Source: Aptenodytes patagonicus (Eukaryota; Chordata; Aves; Sphenisciformes; Spheniscidae). From it: a stretch of 64,000 nucleotides of DNA. Below, piece by piece: positions 38,874-49,420 of this stretch (position 1 is its first letter; each line of letters starts with the position of its first letter). The DNA lies in assembly GCF_965638725.1 (NCBI RefSeq), contig NC_134955.1, positions 5,934,316-5,998,315 on the forward strand. The letters are read 5' to 3'. The position numbers were made by a program, and so were the translations under genes. The notes beneath the pieces were generated by a model. That model had not been told where the DNA came from and made no database searches. It worked only from the letters and a program-made list of their open reading frames with translations.

Positions 38874-39467
38874 TGTCATAGTTTAACCCCAGCTGGCAGC
38901 TAAGCCCCACCCAGCCGCTTGCTCACTCCCCCCTGGTGGGATGGGGGAGATAAATCAGAAGGGTAAAAGTGAGAAAACTCGTGGGTTGAGATAAAGACAG
39001 TTTAATAGGGAAAGCAAAAGCCACGCACGCAAGCAAAGCAAAACAAGGAATTCATTCACTCCTTCCCATCGGCAGGCAGGTGTTCAGCCATCTCCAGGAA
39101 AGCAGGGCTCCATCACGCGTAACCATTACTTGGGAAGACAAACACCATCACTCCAAACATCCCCCCTTCTTTCTTCTTCCCCAGATTTATACGCTGAGCA
39201 TGACGTCATATGGTGTGGAACATCCCTTTGGTCAGTTGGGGTCAGTTGTCCCGGCCGTGTCCCCTCCCAACTCCTTGTGCCCCCCCAGCCTGCTCGCTGG
39301 TGGGGTGGGGTGAGAAGCAGAAAAGGCCTTGACTCTGTGTCAGCACTGCTCAGCAGTAACCAAAACATCCCTGTGTTTTCAACACTGTTTTGAGCACAAA
39401 TCCAAAACACAGCCCCATACCAGCTACTGTGAAGAAAATTAACTCTGTCCCAGCCAAAACCGGCACA
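38874..39467 (-). mobile_element. Solo LTR, same ERVL-like family, opposite orientation
   Basis: A 594-bp unit read on the minus strand begins TGTGCCGGTTTTGGCTGGGA and ends TTAAACTATGACA, so it has TG...CA ends. It is flanked by a perfect 5-bp direct repeat TACAT (38869-38873 and 39468-39472). It shares with the LTR at 27799 the 5' start, the CRE palindrome (39201-39208), a TATA-like GTATAAA just downstream (39186-39192), an ATTAAA signal (39001-39006 reversed) and the TTATCTCAACCCA block. The different target duplications show two independent insertions. No internal retroviral sequence remains beside it. Confidence 0.93.
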
Positions 39468-42400
39468 TACATACATTCTTTTTTTTGGCTGCAATGTGAA
39501 GTCTGTTTTTTGATAAATGTGAATAACTGGAAAAAAATGTAAGGTTCTTTGCTTCTTTTTGATTATTCACGCTCTACAAGGATTTCAATGTGGCTCTTCT
39601 ATGTAGAATGGCTTTCTACACCTATTGTAGCAGTCTTAGTAGATTCTGGTCTGACCTTATTCTTCAGAGGAATACATAACGGGATTTTAGTATTTGAAAG
39701 GACAATATAGAAGAGGGGATATTTATTCACGTGCATTTTTTCAAAGCAGAAAAGAACAATTGCAGCCCAACTCTCCTGTGCCCTGAACCATTACTGCATT
39801 TAGATACCTTCAGAAGCAAAAGTGGGTGTAAAATATTTTGATCGTAGAGCACTGTCCACCTATTCGCTACTGCCGCACTACCAGAAGTAGGTCTGATTGA
39901 TCAGCTGGCTGGTGGGAAAGGAAGAAATTAAAGGGGAGATAAGAAGACTGTGGCTATACCAATCCTGCATAGTTATACAAATACTTTTTTACTTTTTTCA
40001 AACAAGACTCAGCAGTGTGTCTGGCATGTAAACCACTTTGCAATAGCAGGAAATACTTTGAGAGGTCTGCAATGATGTTTAGAAACCTGTTCTTACATTT
40101 AGGTGAAAGCATCTTCCTCCTGTTCTTGCTACATACGATTAGGGTGGTAGCGTAATGAACCAGTATGATGACTGTAACCTAAAATTCTAGTTAAACTGAT
40201 CAAGTCTGAGTGTGATATGAATATTTTCAGATCTTGTTTTAGGAAAAACCCTGAAATATAAATAATGGCAGTTCTTAGGAGGAAAGGCTTAGGTTCAGAA
40301 CAAGTCAGAGTGATGTTGTACAGACATGTGTTTGTGTGAGTGGATGAGGGTATAATATACGTAGGTCTTTTGTGCACTTTTGAACTTCCTAATTTGTAAG
40401 ACACTTAAGGCAATTCTCTGCAAATACCAGATATCCCCAGAAATGCATTAGGTGTACAGCTGCACCAGAGATGGGGTTGGAAGCCTTACCGTTGTGTTTA
40501 ACAGTGTGGGATTAAAAACAACCTGTCGTGTCTGAAAAAGGGAGGGGGGTAAGTTCTCAGCCACTGTGTTTTTCTGTAGGTCACCAGATCTGTATCATTT
40601 TTGTTAGCTTGAATTTGCTAAACAGTGCTACCTTGTTTAATCTAAGACAATGACTTCTTTCTTGTACCTTTTTTTTTTCATGTTTTCCTGAAATAGCACA
40701 AGATTTCTCAAAGGGCTGAATTGGAGTAGTGACATTAGTAGTGATGTTGAACTCAGTTATTTGTGAAAATAAAGTATTTGAGTTTGAAGATGCTGCTGTG
40801 ACAAGTACCCTGGGAACTTTAGCATCATTTGTCTAAATCAGTGAAGGTGCATATATTTTGTTACTAAAATTGTTAGAGCTGTAGGAAACCAAGTGAAGAA
40901 AGCTGTCTTTCAGATAAGTGTATAAAAAACCTGGATGCATAAGCATATTTTTGGGGTTTGCAAAACTGTGCCAGAAAACTGAGACTGACAAACATTCTGC
41001 TTTCTAACCGTGTTGGAAGAGCTGAGGTTGGACTCATTTTCCTTTGCGCTCCTGCAGTTCTCCTCATGCTTTGCATAAGTTTTGTAGTGTACCAATATTG
41101 TCATTCCCTGACAGATTATGCATATGAGTGAGACAAGATCTGCGAGAAAAGTAGTATCAGATATGGTTGGAAAAAACAAAGTTTTGCACGTATGAGGTTG
41201 AATTTTAAAAACATGAGCCAGTAAAAGCTCTTTCTCTATCTATCAATTAGCATAACAAAATATACTACCTCATCCTACAAAACTCCCCATTTAATCAAGT
41301 TTCTGTGTCTATTGGAATTTTTAAGATAATCTGTAAAAGCAAACCACGGTAAATAGGTACATAAGAGCCTGGGCTCTCACTATTTTGACCTCAGTGGGCC
41401 TTAATGGTTTTGTACCACAGCTGGCTTTGAATCACACGGCAGATGTAGGTGTATTACTGACTCTATATACCTTCTTTAAGTAAATGGAGAGAGAAGTAAC
41501 TCTGCCCATCCCAGTTTCAAGAGGGATATTGTGATCTATTTTCTGCATTGCTGTTGTTTTGCGGATATAGCATAATGACTTTTTGGGGCTGGGGTATAAA
41601 ATTAACTTTGCCCTGAAGGCTTTTAACTTGAGATGCCTTGCATGCATTTATCTGAACTATATAGCTTAGATAAAGTGCTCTAATATCTCTGCTGGCCAAT
41701 AGAGTTTGCAGCAGGACATCTGGGTTCTGGCAGTATTTTAGTTTTCATAGAAAAGGGAGAAAATGTGTAAGAGTGCCTCCCAATAAGGGATGGCATCCAA
41801 GGATGAACCAAGCCTAACGAATGCAGAGGAAGGTGTACAAGCAACATGTGCCACCATACTCTGGTGACTCAGCTCAGTGGAATATTGCTTGTGGGAAGAG
41901 CTTGAGTTTAGCTAATGTGTCTGTTCCTTTGTAAATCAATTTTCACTCAGGGCAACAAAAATGGCAGAGAGAATAAAACAATCTCTAATCAGTTCAGTGC
42001 TGGTTTCTAATCTGTGGGTGTTAGTGAAAATACCTATGGTATATGGTGAGAAAGGGCCTGCCTTCCTAATTATTTTTTTTTCCCCTCCTTTTTCCTTTAA
42101 GGGTTTAATTAACTTAGGCACGAGAATAAAAGGCATGAGACAAGAAGGAATTCTAAACAAAAAGTAATCCCCTATTAAGTCCTCTGACTTAAGAGGCTAC
42201 CTAGAAAAGTGAAGGAGGTGGCCTCTTCTCCCTCCCCCTGCACCCACACAAATTTTTCCATAGTAGGCTTTCTATATAAGGCCAGTATGGGGGGAAGAAA
42301 GAATTTTTGTTGTTGTTTATAACTAGCGGCTAGCTGTCACAGCTAATCAATACAAACAACCTCTAATCAATCTGGCCCCAATTTAGGGGAAGAACTGGGC

Positions 42401-43360
42401 TTTCAATCATTTCATATAGTCAACAACAAAATATCCAACAGCCAAAGCAATTGGATTCTGTGATGGCAGAAGACTGAATTTCTTATCAGGATCAGACAAG
42501 ATAGTTTTCCAGAATGATGTAGAAACTATAGTGTCCTGTTTTATAGATTATGATTATTTTAAAAGCTTATACAGTCTTCCTCTCTGCTTATTTCTGTGTG
42601 TTATAGGAAAACAGAAGGATTATGGATCTTTGTATGGAGTTCCCCATATGAATAGCTTCCTGGTACTGCTGCTAATTTGTTATGTGAAGGGCTTTTTTCC
42701 TATTATTAAGTGAAGAATAAGTAAAATAACTCTTTTAAAACTTTACTGCAAAATTAGGTGTAATTCCATAAAGCACTCTTTTTAAAAGAGAAGTGATGTA
42801 CATGACTCATGTAATTTAGAGGTTACTGTGGGGTTTTCTGTTTCCCGCAATGATTTGTCCTGAATATCTGGATCTCAGTTTCTGCTTTAAGACTGCAAAG
42901 GAAGGTAACGTTCTCCATTAAAAAAAAAATATCTGTTTGGTATGGGTATCTCAATTTTTAATTCATATCTTTTTCCAGCCATGAAGCTTCCGTATTATTT
43001 TTGTATCAGTTTTCTCTCTTGCACTTAGATGAGCTGGTGGAGGAGATGTTAGCATACAAAGTAAATGCAGCAAGAAGCGCAGTGTTCTGTGGTGTGTGGG
43101 GGTAGAGCTGTTGAGTCCAATATCAGAACTTTTTAACCAATTTTCTCTTTGAAATGGAAACCAATGAGACTGTCTGATTGGTTGTACAAAGGTAAATTTG
43201 ATTTATTTTATTTATTTGTTTTGAGACTGGTTCAATCTCAAAAGTAGTTGTTCTTAAAGTCCCTTCAGTGGTTGGTGCCCTGGGAGTGGGTGGCTCTAGG
43301 CAGCCTGAAGGCTCACTTGCGCGCAACAGAATCATTTTAATTTTTGTGGTGGAAATCCTA

Positions 43361-43475
43361 AGGCATAGAGCAGTTCTGTGCCTGGGGTCATGGAGCAAAT
43401 AATCAGCAGAAATGGGAGCAGAATAAAGAGCTCCAGACTCAAGCATGTGTTTCAACCACTAAATCATTTCTCCTG
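43361..43475 (-). mobile_element. MIR-like (CORE-SINE) fossil, reverse orientation
   Basis: The order of blocks TGCCTGGGGTCATGGAGCAA, CAGCAGAAATGGGAGCAGAA, AGCTCCAGACTC and TTTCAACCACTAAATCAT follows the reverse complement of the amniote MIR core (TGCCCAAGGTCACACAGCAAG, GGCAGAGCTGGGA, CCAGGACTCCTGACTC, CTCTAACCACTAGACCAT). It is about 115 bases and diverged. Confidence 0.6.
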
Positions 43476-43821
43476 CAGGAAGCCAAGAAAAGTTTGGTCC
43501 TTCCATTTGGTACCGAATCTGTATTCTCCCTGGCCTCCCTACTCTCATACAGCCTTGCTACAACACACCGTCAGCATTCATACTCCTCCATACCCCTGTC
43601 ACCTTTATCCGCTCCTCCTTCCACGTGGTAACTGGGGCCTTCTCCTTTGCAGCACCTGACTACCCCTACTGCTCTCCACCTGTAGCGGTGCAAGGTGATG
43701 CCGTTAGGATGCTTTGCCTTTCTTTGAATCCCTGGGTTGGCTCCCTTTTCTGCCACGGTCAGAGAGATGTTTCTTTTCCATCAGCCCTTCATAACGCTTG
43801 TACTTGCCTCTCTCTATTATC

Positions 43822-43841
43822 CTCTCTCTCTCTCTCTCTCT
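43822..43841. repeat. CT microsatellite
   Basis: Ten CT units preceded by an interrupted CT-rich run. Confidence 0.9.
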
Positions 43842-44790
43842 GCTCAGTGACATGACTCTCATTTGAAGCTTGCTTGGATTCTCACTTATATGCCATCTTG
43901 TCTCTTATATCTCTATCCTGTAAATATTCAAATACCTCCCGAGGAGCTACTCTGCTGGATACTTATGAGGCTGCAAAAATTCAGAGAGAATCTAGAGACA
44001 ATTTTTGGTTTGTTTCTTTTTCGTGTCTTAAATTTATTATCTTATTAGGGCCACTTTTTTTTTTTCCTACCCTGTTCTTCTCCTTTATCTTTTTCTCTGT
44101 GTTTTTGACTTCTAAGTTTATTATTTTTTAGCTCTTGGCCTCTGCTGGTCTTTCCAATCCTCCTTTCATTTGGAAGCGGCACCCCCTTGCAGTCAAATTA
44201 TACTGAGAATAAAACCAGCTCCTGTGACTTCTTGAAAATATAAAGGTTTGGCAATTGACAGGCAGTCTGAATTTGTAGTTCAAGGGTGAATGGATATACT
44301 GTAAGTACATTTGAACTTCATTTTTTCCTCAAAGAACGGTGGTGAGAAGAGATGTGCTATAACTCAGGCTGAAGCTAAAAACATGAAGTGCCTGCAGGAA
44401 ATATTTGTAAACATTCCTCATTTCCAGTCGGCTTTGAAACCCCGAGTCGTTCAGGGCACCTGGAGCCCCCGACTGACTGTCACTAATCTTTCTAGCCTTT
44501 GTCTCCAAATAACTTGAACTATCCTAGTCTGGTTTCCTTTAAACTGGAGCTCTTAATGCTCCCCCTGGATCATATGTAGTGCATTTTCCTTATCTGCTCG
44601 AGATGCTGTCTAGGTGCAACCTTCTACTCAGTGCTTCAACAGGTCTGTGTAGTGTGTTTTTTTTTCCCCTGCCACCTGTACCCTTAAAAAGACCAAATGC
44701 TTCTGTAATCATTCATTCTTTTAAATTATTCATTCTTTTAAAAGATTAATGTAAAGGCAGTGTGTGTTTGTCTCTGCATCTGCTTTCTGT

Positions 44791-44820
44791 ATGTGTGTGT
44801 ATATATATATGTATATATAT
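44791..44820. repeat. TG / TA microsatellite
   Basis: TGTGTGTG passes into TATATATATATG and TATATATAT. Confidence 0.85.
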
Positions 44821-46316
44821 TTTAAAAAAGTGGATGAGGTGTACCAGCAACACCGTACGTAGAAGGAAAGTAAGTCAAGCCGCTTGACTGTTTGCTTTCT
44901 GTCCCCATGCTACCGTTCCTGTAGAAATGCTTGTGTGGTTACGTGGCACCAAGGCATCGCTCTGTAGTTGCTTGTTCTTTGGAAACTAATGGTCACTATT
45001 GCAGTTGTCTCTTTTAAATCAAGCGTTGACTGTGTGCTATTGTGGTTAACATCCAAGGACTAAAATTCACTAGTAACTTGCACAAAGGGGAATTATCAGA
45101 AGACTATGCCTGGTCAAGCACAGCACAGCACCTGATTTTTTTTTGTATATTCAACAGAATAATTTCTGGAGACCAGTACTCATAAAGATAAATAATTAGC
45201 ATGAGGCTTCAACCATGAAGCTCACTTGACATAATCAAGCTCTTAATAACCTGTGGTCCCTAATAAACCTGGTGAACTGAAATTCTTACAGACATCGAAG
45301 TGTTACACTGCCTGTGGAGAAAAATGGCTTAAAAGGGCTGAGCTGAGGAGTATATGAGATCTGACTTTGCTGTGCTGTCAGGCATATGATTTTATTTGAT
45401 TTACCACATGCTTTTTAAAAATAAACCATATCTTGCCATATCTGTTGAGCACTAGAAAGGTACTTCCCAATTCTTTTACATTCAACAATTTTTAGAAATC
45501 TGGACACCATTATTAGATACAGCGCTCTGGGAATGTCTCAGTAATGATATGTCATGGCAGTAAGAGTTTTTTGTTTGATATTCTGCTGTGAACTCATTGA
45601 AGGATTGCATTTGCTCCCATTTGCATTGTCCTAGCATCTTATTTGTACTTGGCTATTCTTTATCTTGTGGTTTTTGAATTCTGAAGCTTACCTGTGATAC
45701 ACATTCTTGATTCCTGATACCATTTTGCATTGAACTGTATTCCGCATCATTTTTTACCAAAGCTGAACATACTGTGCAATATGAGTTTTCTTGGGAAATA
45801 ACTGTCAGCTTGCTTCTGCATCACCTACAAGGCTTACAACCACTGCATTTCTATCCTTTTCTGTAGGATTCATAAAGATAATGAATACTATTTCAAGAAT
45901 AGATTTCCAAGGGAACTTCTTTAGAATAGCCTTGATTCAGTTATACTTCGACATTTTCCATTTCCGTTTTTTTGTTAATCTATCAATTAACTGTTTATTA
46001 ATGAAGGCAATAATAACAATTTCAGTCAGCATTTATTACAGTGCAAAAATTATTGTTGTACGAGACCAGATTTATGAACACATTAAGACACTTATCTCCA
46101 CAATAAACACTAATTCTGAATTGGAAAAGCTCTGAAATTAAGGCTGAATGGGTATTCTTTACTGATTAAAACAACCCTTGGAAGTTAAGTGATTTTCTTC
46201 AAAGCTTATTTTTTCCAGGATAAGAACAGTGAAGTTTCCACTGATTGAGGATAAAAGTAAATTAGAATGCCCTATGCTGAATTAGCTTAGCTCAAAATCA
46301 AACTTCATTTATGGCT

Positions 46317-46322
46317 TTTATT
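46317..46322 (-). terminator. Candidate AATAAA polyadenylation signal for the SPRY1 copy
   Basis: On the minus strand AATAAA lies about 415 bases past the SPRY1 stop codon, just after a T-rich stretch. It is the first canonical signal downstream of the frame. No poly(A) run (which would appear as T-rich on the plus strand to its left) follows. Confidence 0.4.
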
Positions 46323-46735
46323 ACACTAAAAAATTAAAAAAAAAAAAATTGCTGAGAACGAAAAATATCTTTGGGAAGATATTCACAGAGCAAGAAGCTT
46401 CAAGAGCCCAGCGAGCCCTCACTGTCTCTTTCAGGAGTGGTTCAGTTACAAACTCAGAAGACCCTGCCAAAGTGAGCGGCAGATGCAGATACCAGGTCCA
46501 CACTTACCAAAGAGCAGCAATGACTACGTAAAACGCTCCACACTCAGCCAAGTCAATAGGAAGAGGAGAGCAAAGATGCGAAGGGAAGAACTTGTGTATT
46601 TGAAGTTGGGGAGACAGAAAGGAAAGCAAAAGAACAGCCGCCCCAAAATGAGGGGGGAAGGGGGGGAGAAGAAAAAAAAAATCAGCTACAACCTGAAAAA
46701 CTGAAGTTGGAGGAAGGTAACCCTCCCTCCAAAAA

Positions 46736-47701
46736 TCATGAGGGCTTGCCCTGAACCCGGGAGGGGCAGCTCTCCAGTTTACAATAGACCGTGTTGGAGT
46801 TCTTGCATCGGCAACCTGTATGACTGATGTGGTCGTAACGCCCTCGACAGAGTTTTAGGCATCCTTTTGCAGGAGGGTAGCAGAGCAAGCAAGGCAGAAA
46901 CAAGGACATCGCTCCCATGCGCAGGTACCTAGAACAGCAGTGTGACTGGGAACAAGAGCAGGGATTATCTGCGTAAGAGTCCCCTTCATTGTCGTTAGAA
47001 CAGTGGTAGAAGATCCCTTTGACCAAACACATCTGGGTGCTGTACTCCGCCATGCTCTCTGCAGAGCACAAGCACTGCCGGTTGCAGGCCAAGCAAGAAG
47101 TGAGGGCCTTCGGGGCCGTGCACTCACCGCACTTGCACTTCCCACACTGTTCGCAGATAAACTTGTGCTGCATCAAGTCCTCTTTCAAAGGACTCTTCAG
47201 ATCATCTACAATCAGAGACGACTGCTTGGGCTGCATCCGGATTGTCCGATCGGATCTGTGGCCTGAGCCCGGCCTAGATGGAGGTGACCGTCCCAGCAGC
47301 CCTTGCTCTGAGGAAGCACTGCTGTTGCTCCCAGAGCTGGCTGCGCTCCCCGTGCTGGTTGACCTGCTCAAGACGGGAGCCCTCGCATTATGCTGATGTG
47401 CCACGTGCCCCACGTGACTGGGTCCGTGTTCGTAATTATTATTCACATTAATTGGTATAATTTCGTGAGTCCTTTCATGCTTCTCTTGCCTTGGCGCTGT
47501 CTGCGGCCCAGGTTTTTTCACCACAGATGGACCTTCAGTGTATCCATTGCTGCCCCTGATGGCCTTGATCTGGTCCAGTGACAAGATAGCTGTTGGCTGG
47601 CTCTCTCTTTCATAGTCCAGCCGTTGCCAGCTGTCCAAGGAGGGCTGCTGAATCGCCACTAGTGAACCACTGCTGCCATGGAGCCCACTTTGGGGCTCCA
47701 T
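46736..47701 (-). CDS. Sprouty-1-like protein, intact intronless frame (probable SPRY1 retrocopy)
   Basis: Sprouty proteins are feedback inhibitors of FGF and other receptor tyrosine kinase / Ras-MAPK signalling and act at the plasma membrane. The frame is 321 codons against about 319 for vertebrate SPRY1, and the similarity runs end to end: IQQPSLDS near residue 18, the [13 protein letters not shown] block (40-52) before the conserved tyrosine (Y54, in an NGYTEG context), the [11 protein letters not shown] block (80-90), a serine-rich region (111-132) and the cysteine-rich Sprouty domain (183-312) including CSNDNEGDS and [13 protein letters not shown]. It matches SPRY1 rather than SPRY2-4. 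Changes at positions I recall as conserved: Cys to Gln at 223, Cys to Arg at 261 (Cys in SPRY1 only) and Cys to Arg at 288, plus Gly to Ser at 221. Parental SPRY1 also has a single coding exon, so intactness alone does not prove retroposition. The location beside SVIP, the GC-rich leader fused to the coding exon and the lost cysteines do point that way. There is no obvious promoter of its own. Confidence 0.9.
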   Translation of the reverse strand: MEPQSGLHGSSGSLVAIQQPSLDSWQRLDYERESQPTAILSLDQIKAIRGSNGYTEGPSVVKKPGPQTAPRQEKHERTHEIIPINVNNNYEHGPSHVGHVAHQHNARAPVLSRSTSTGSAASSGSNSSASSEQGLLGRSPPSRPGSGHRSDRTIRMQPKQSSLIVDDLKSPLKEDLMQHKFICEQCGKCKCGECTAPKALTSCLACNRQCLCSAESMAEYSTQMCLVKGIFYHCSNDNEGDSYADNPCSCSQSHCCSRYLRMGAMSLFLPCLLCYPPAKGCLKLCRGRYDHISHTGCRCKNSNTVYCKLESCPSRVQGKPS

Positions 47702-47890
47702 CTGTAGTGATCTCTACTTCTGGCATTCAGTGGGAACCTGGCATGCATCTGAAATCCTAAGGCCAAGGTGAACGCCTGCTTCCCGAGGCACATTGGCGGC
47801 CCCGGCACGGAGTCCAGCCTGGGCAGTGTAGGCAGCTGCACTGTCCCGCCGCCCGCTCTGCGCTGTCCCGCTGCTTTTCCGGAGTATCTA
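47702..47890 (-). other. GC-rich leader of the SPRY1 copy (5' UTR-like)
   Basis: On the minus strand the distal half is very GC- and CpG-rich (CGGGCGGCGGGACAGTGCAG), resembling a CpG-island first exon. It passes without a convincing intron into the sequence leading to the ATG at 47701. The block stops abruptly at about 47890, where CR1 sequence starts in the opposite direction. I read it as a spliced 5' UTR preserved in a cDNA copy. This is an inference from composition and would be settled by aligning to the parental SPRY1 mRNA. Confidence 0.55.
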
Positions 47891-49338
47891 TGGGGCTGGA
47901 TGGGATCTGCCCGAGAGTGCTGAGGGAGCTGGCGGAGGAGCTTGCCAAGCCACTCTCCATCATTTATCAGCAGTCCTGGTTAACGGGGGAGATCCCGGAC
48001 GACTGGAGGCTTGCCAATGTGACGCCCATCTACAGGAAGGGCTGGAAGGAGGATCCGGGGAACTACAGGCCTGTCAGCCTGACCTCGGTGCTGGGGAAGA
48101 TTATGGAGCGGTTCATCTTGAGGGCGCTCACAAGGCATGTGCGAGACAACCAGGGGATCAGGCCCAGCCAGCACAGGTTCATGAGAGCCAGGTCCTGCTT
48201 GACCAACCTGATCTCCTTCTATGACCAGGTGACCCGCTTAGTGGATGAGGGAAAGGCTGTGGATGTGGTCTACCTGGACTTCAGTAAGGCCTTTGACACC
48301 ATCTCCCACAGCATTCTCCTAGAGAAGCTGGCGGCTCACGGCTTCGACAGGTGGACTCTGCGCTGGGTCAAAAACTGGCTGGACGGCCGGGCCCAGAGAG
48401 TTGTGGTGAATGGAGTTAAGTCCAGTTGGCGGCCAGTCACGAGCGGTGTTCCCCAGGGCTCAGTTTTGGGGCTGGTCTTGTTCAATATCTTTATCGATGA
48501 TCTGGATGAGGGCATCGAGTGCACCCTCAGTAAGTTTGCAGACGACACCAAGTTGGGCGGGAGTATTGATCTGCTCGAGGGTAGGAAGGCTCTGCAGAGG
48601 GATCTGGACAGGCTGGATCGATGGGCCCAGGCCAACTGGATGAGATTCAACAAGGCCAAGTGCCGAGTCCTGCACATGGGTCACAACAACCCCATGCAAC
48701 GCTACAGGCTTGGGGAAGAGCGGCTGGAAAGCTGCCTGGCAGAAAAGGACCTGGGGGTGTTGGTCGACAGCCGGCTGAACATGAGCCGGCAGTGTGCCCA
48801 GGCGGCCAAGAAGGCCAATGGCATCCTGGCCTGTATCAGAAATAGTGTGGCCAGCAGGAGTAGGGAAGTGATCGTGCCCCTGTACTCGGCCCTGGTGAGG
48901 CCGCACCTCAAATACTGTGTTCAGTTTTGGTCCCCTCACTACAAGAAGGACATTGAGGTGCTGGAGCGTGTCCAGAGAAGGGCAACGAAGGTGGTGAGGG
49001 GTCTGGAGAACAAGTCTGATGAGGAGTGGCTGAGGGAACTGGGGCTGTTTAGCCTGGAGAAAAGGAGGCTCAGGGGAGACCTCATCGCTCTCTACAACTA
49101 CCTGACAGGAGGTTGTAGCGAGGTGGGGGTCGGTCTCTTCTCCCAAGTAACAAGCGATAGGACGAGAGGAAATGGCCTCAAGTTGCGCCAGGGGAGGTTT
49201 AGATTGGATGTGAGGAAAAATTTCTTTACTGAAAGAGTGTTTAAACATTGGAAGAGGCTGCCCAGGGAAGTGGTGGAGTCCCCATCCGTGGAAGTATTTA
49301 AAAGACGAGTAGATGCGGCGCTTAGGGCCATGGTTTAG
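47890..49338 (+). CDS. CR1 ORF2 fragment: reverse transcriptase
   Basis: A 482-codon frame without a stop, encoding the reverse transcriptase part of CR1 ORF2, the enzyme that copies CR1 RNA into the genome by target-primed reverse transcription. Visible motifs in order: the [13 protein letters not shown] block (about residues 57-69), the first catalytic Asp in [11 protein letters not shown] (D130), [10 protein letters not shown], the catalytic pair in FADDTKLGG (D218, D219), then [12 protein letters not shown] and the C-terminal [13 protein letters not shown] [12 protein letters not shown]. The terminal stop is where other CR1 ORF2 frames end. The ATG at 47890 is a junction accident, not a native start; the N-terminal endonuclease is missing, so the fragment cannot retrotranspose. 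The intact catalytic residues and absence of stops suggest a fairly young insertion. Confidence 0.95.
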   Translation: MGLDGICPRVLRELAEELAKPLSIIYQQSWLTGEIPDDWRLANVTPIYRKGWKEDPGNYRPVSLTSVLGKIMERFILRALTRHVRDNQGIRPSQHRFMRARSCLTNLISFYDQVTRLVDEGKAVDVVYLDFSKAFDTISHSILLEKLAAHGFDRWTLRWVKNWLDGRAQRVVVNGVKSSWRPVTSGVPQGSVLGLVLFNIFIDDLDEGIECTLSKFADDTKLGGSIDLLEGRKALQRDLDRLDRWAQANWMRFNKAKCRVLHMGHNNPMQRYRLGEERLESCLAEKDLGVLVDSRLNMSRQCAQAAKKANGILACIRNSVASRSREVIVPLYSALVRPHLKYCVQFWSPHYKKDIEVLERVQRRATKVVRGLENKSDEEWLRELGLFSLEKRRLRGDLIALYNYLTGGCSEVGVGLFSQVTSDRTRGNGLKLRQGRFRLDVRKNFFTERVFKHWKRLPREVVESPSVEVFKRRVDAALRAMV

Positions 49339-49420
49339 TGGGCCTGGTGGTGTTGGGTTGATGGTTGGACTGGATGATCTTCAAGGTCTTTTCCAACCTT
49401 AATGATTCTATGATTCTATG
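47891..49420 (+). mobile_element. CR1 LINE, 5'-truncated, reverse transcriptase frame open
   Basis: A 1.5-kb plus-strand CR1 element. Sequence matching CR1 ORF2 starts at about 47891 ([10 protein letters not shown]...), lacking the 5' UTR, ORF1 and the endonuclease part of ORF2, and runs through the 3' UTR (GGTTGGACTGGATGATCTTC) to two and a half ATTCTATG units at 49420. It is the longest and best preserved mobile element in the window. Its left edge abuts the leader of the minus-strand SPRY1 copy with no recognisable spacer. Confidence 0.97.

Larger units (their letters stand above)
39473..46316. other. Intergenic stretch
   Basis: About 6.8 kb of AT-rich DNA. It includes a segment that looks like conserved non-coding DNA (42290-42480), a reverse MIR-like fossil (43361-43475), a CT microsatellite (43822-43841) and TG/TA repeats (44791-44820). 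Open frames are at most 114 codons and match nothing I recognise. Confidence 0.55.

Noticed and set aside
46330..46350. A-rich run considered as the poly(A) tail of the SPRY1 retrocopy
   Set aside because: It is A-rich on the plus strand, so it is a T-run in the SPRY1 sense direction and lies before the AATAAA; wrong strand for a tail.
47003..47396. Plus-strand frames of 87 and 125 codons inside the SPRY1 copy
   Set aside because: Shadows of the minus-strand SPRY1 frame; no independent similarity.
48460..49248. 262-codon minus-strand frame inside the CR1 element
   Set aside because: It is the antisense shadow of the CR1 reverse transcriptase frame.
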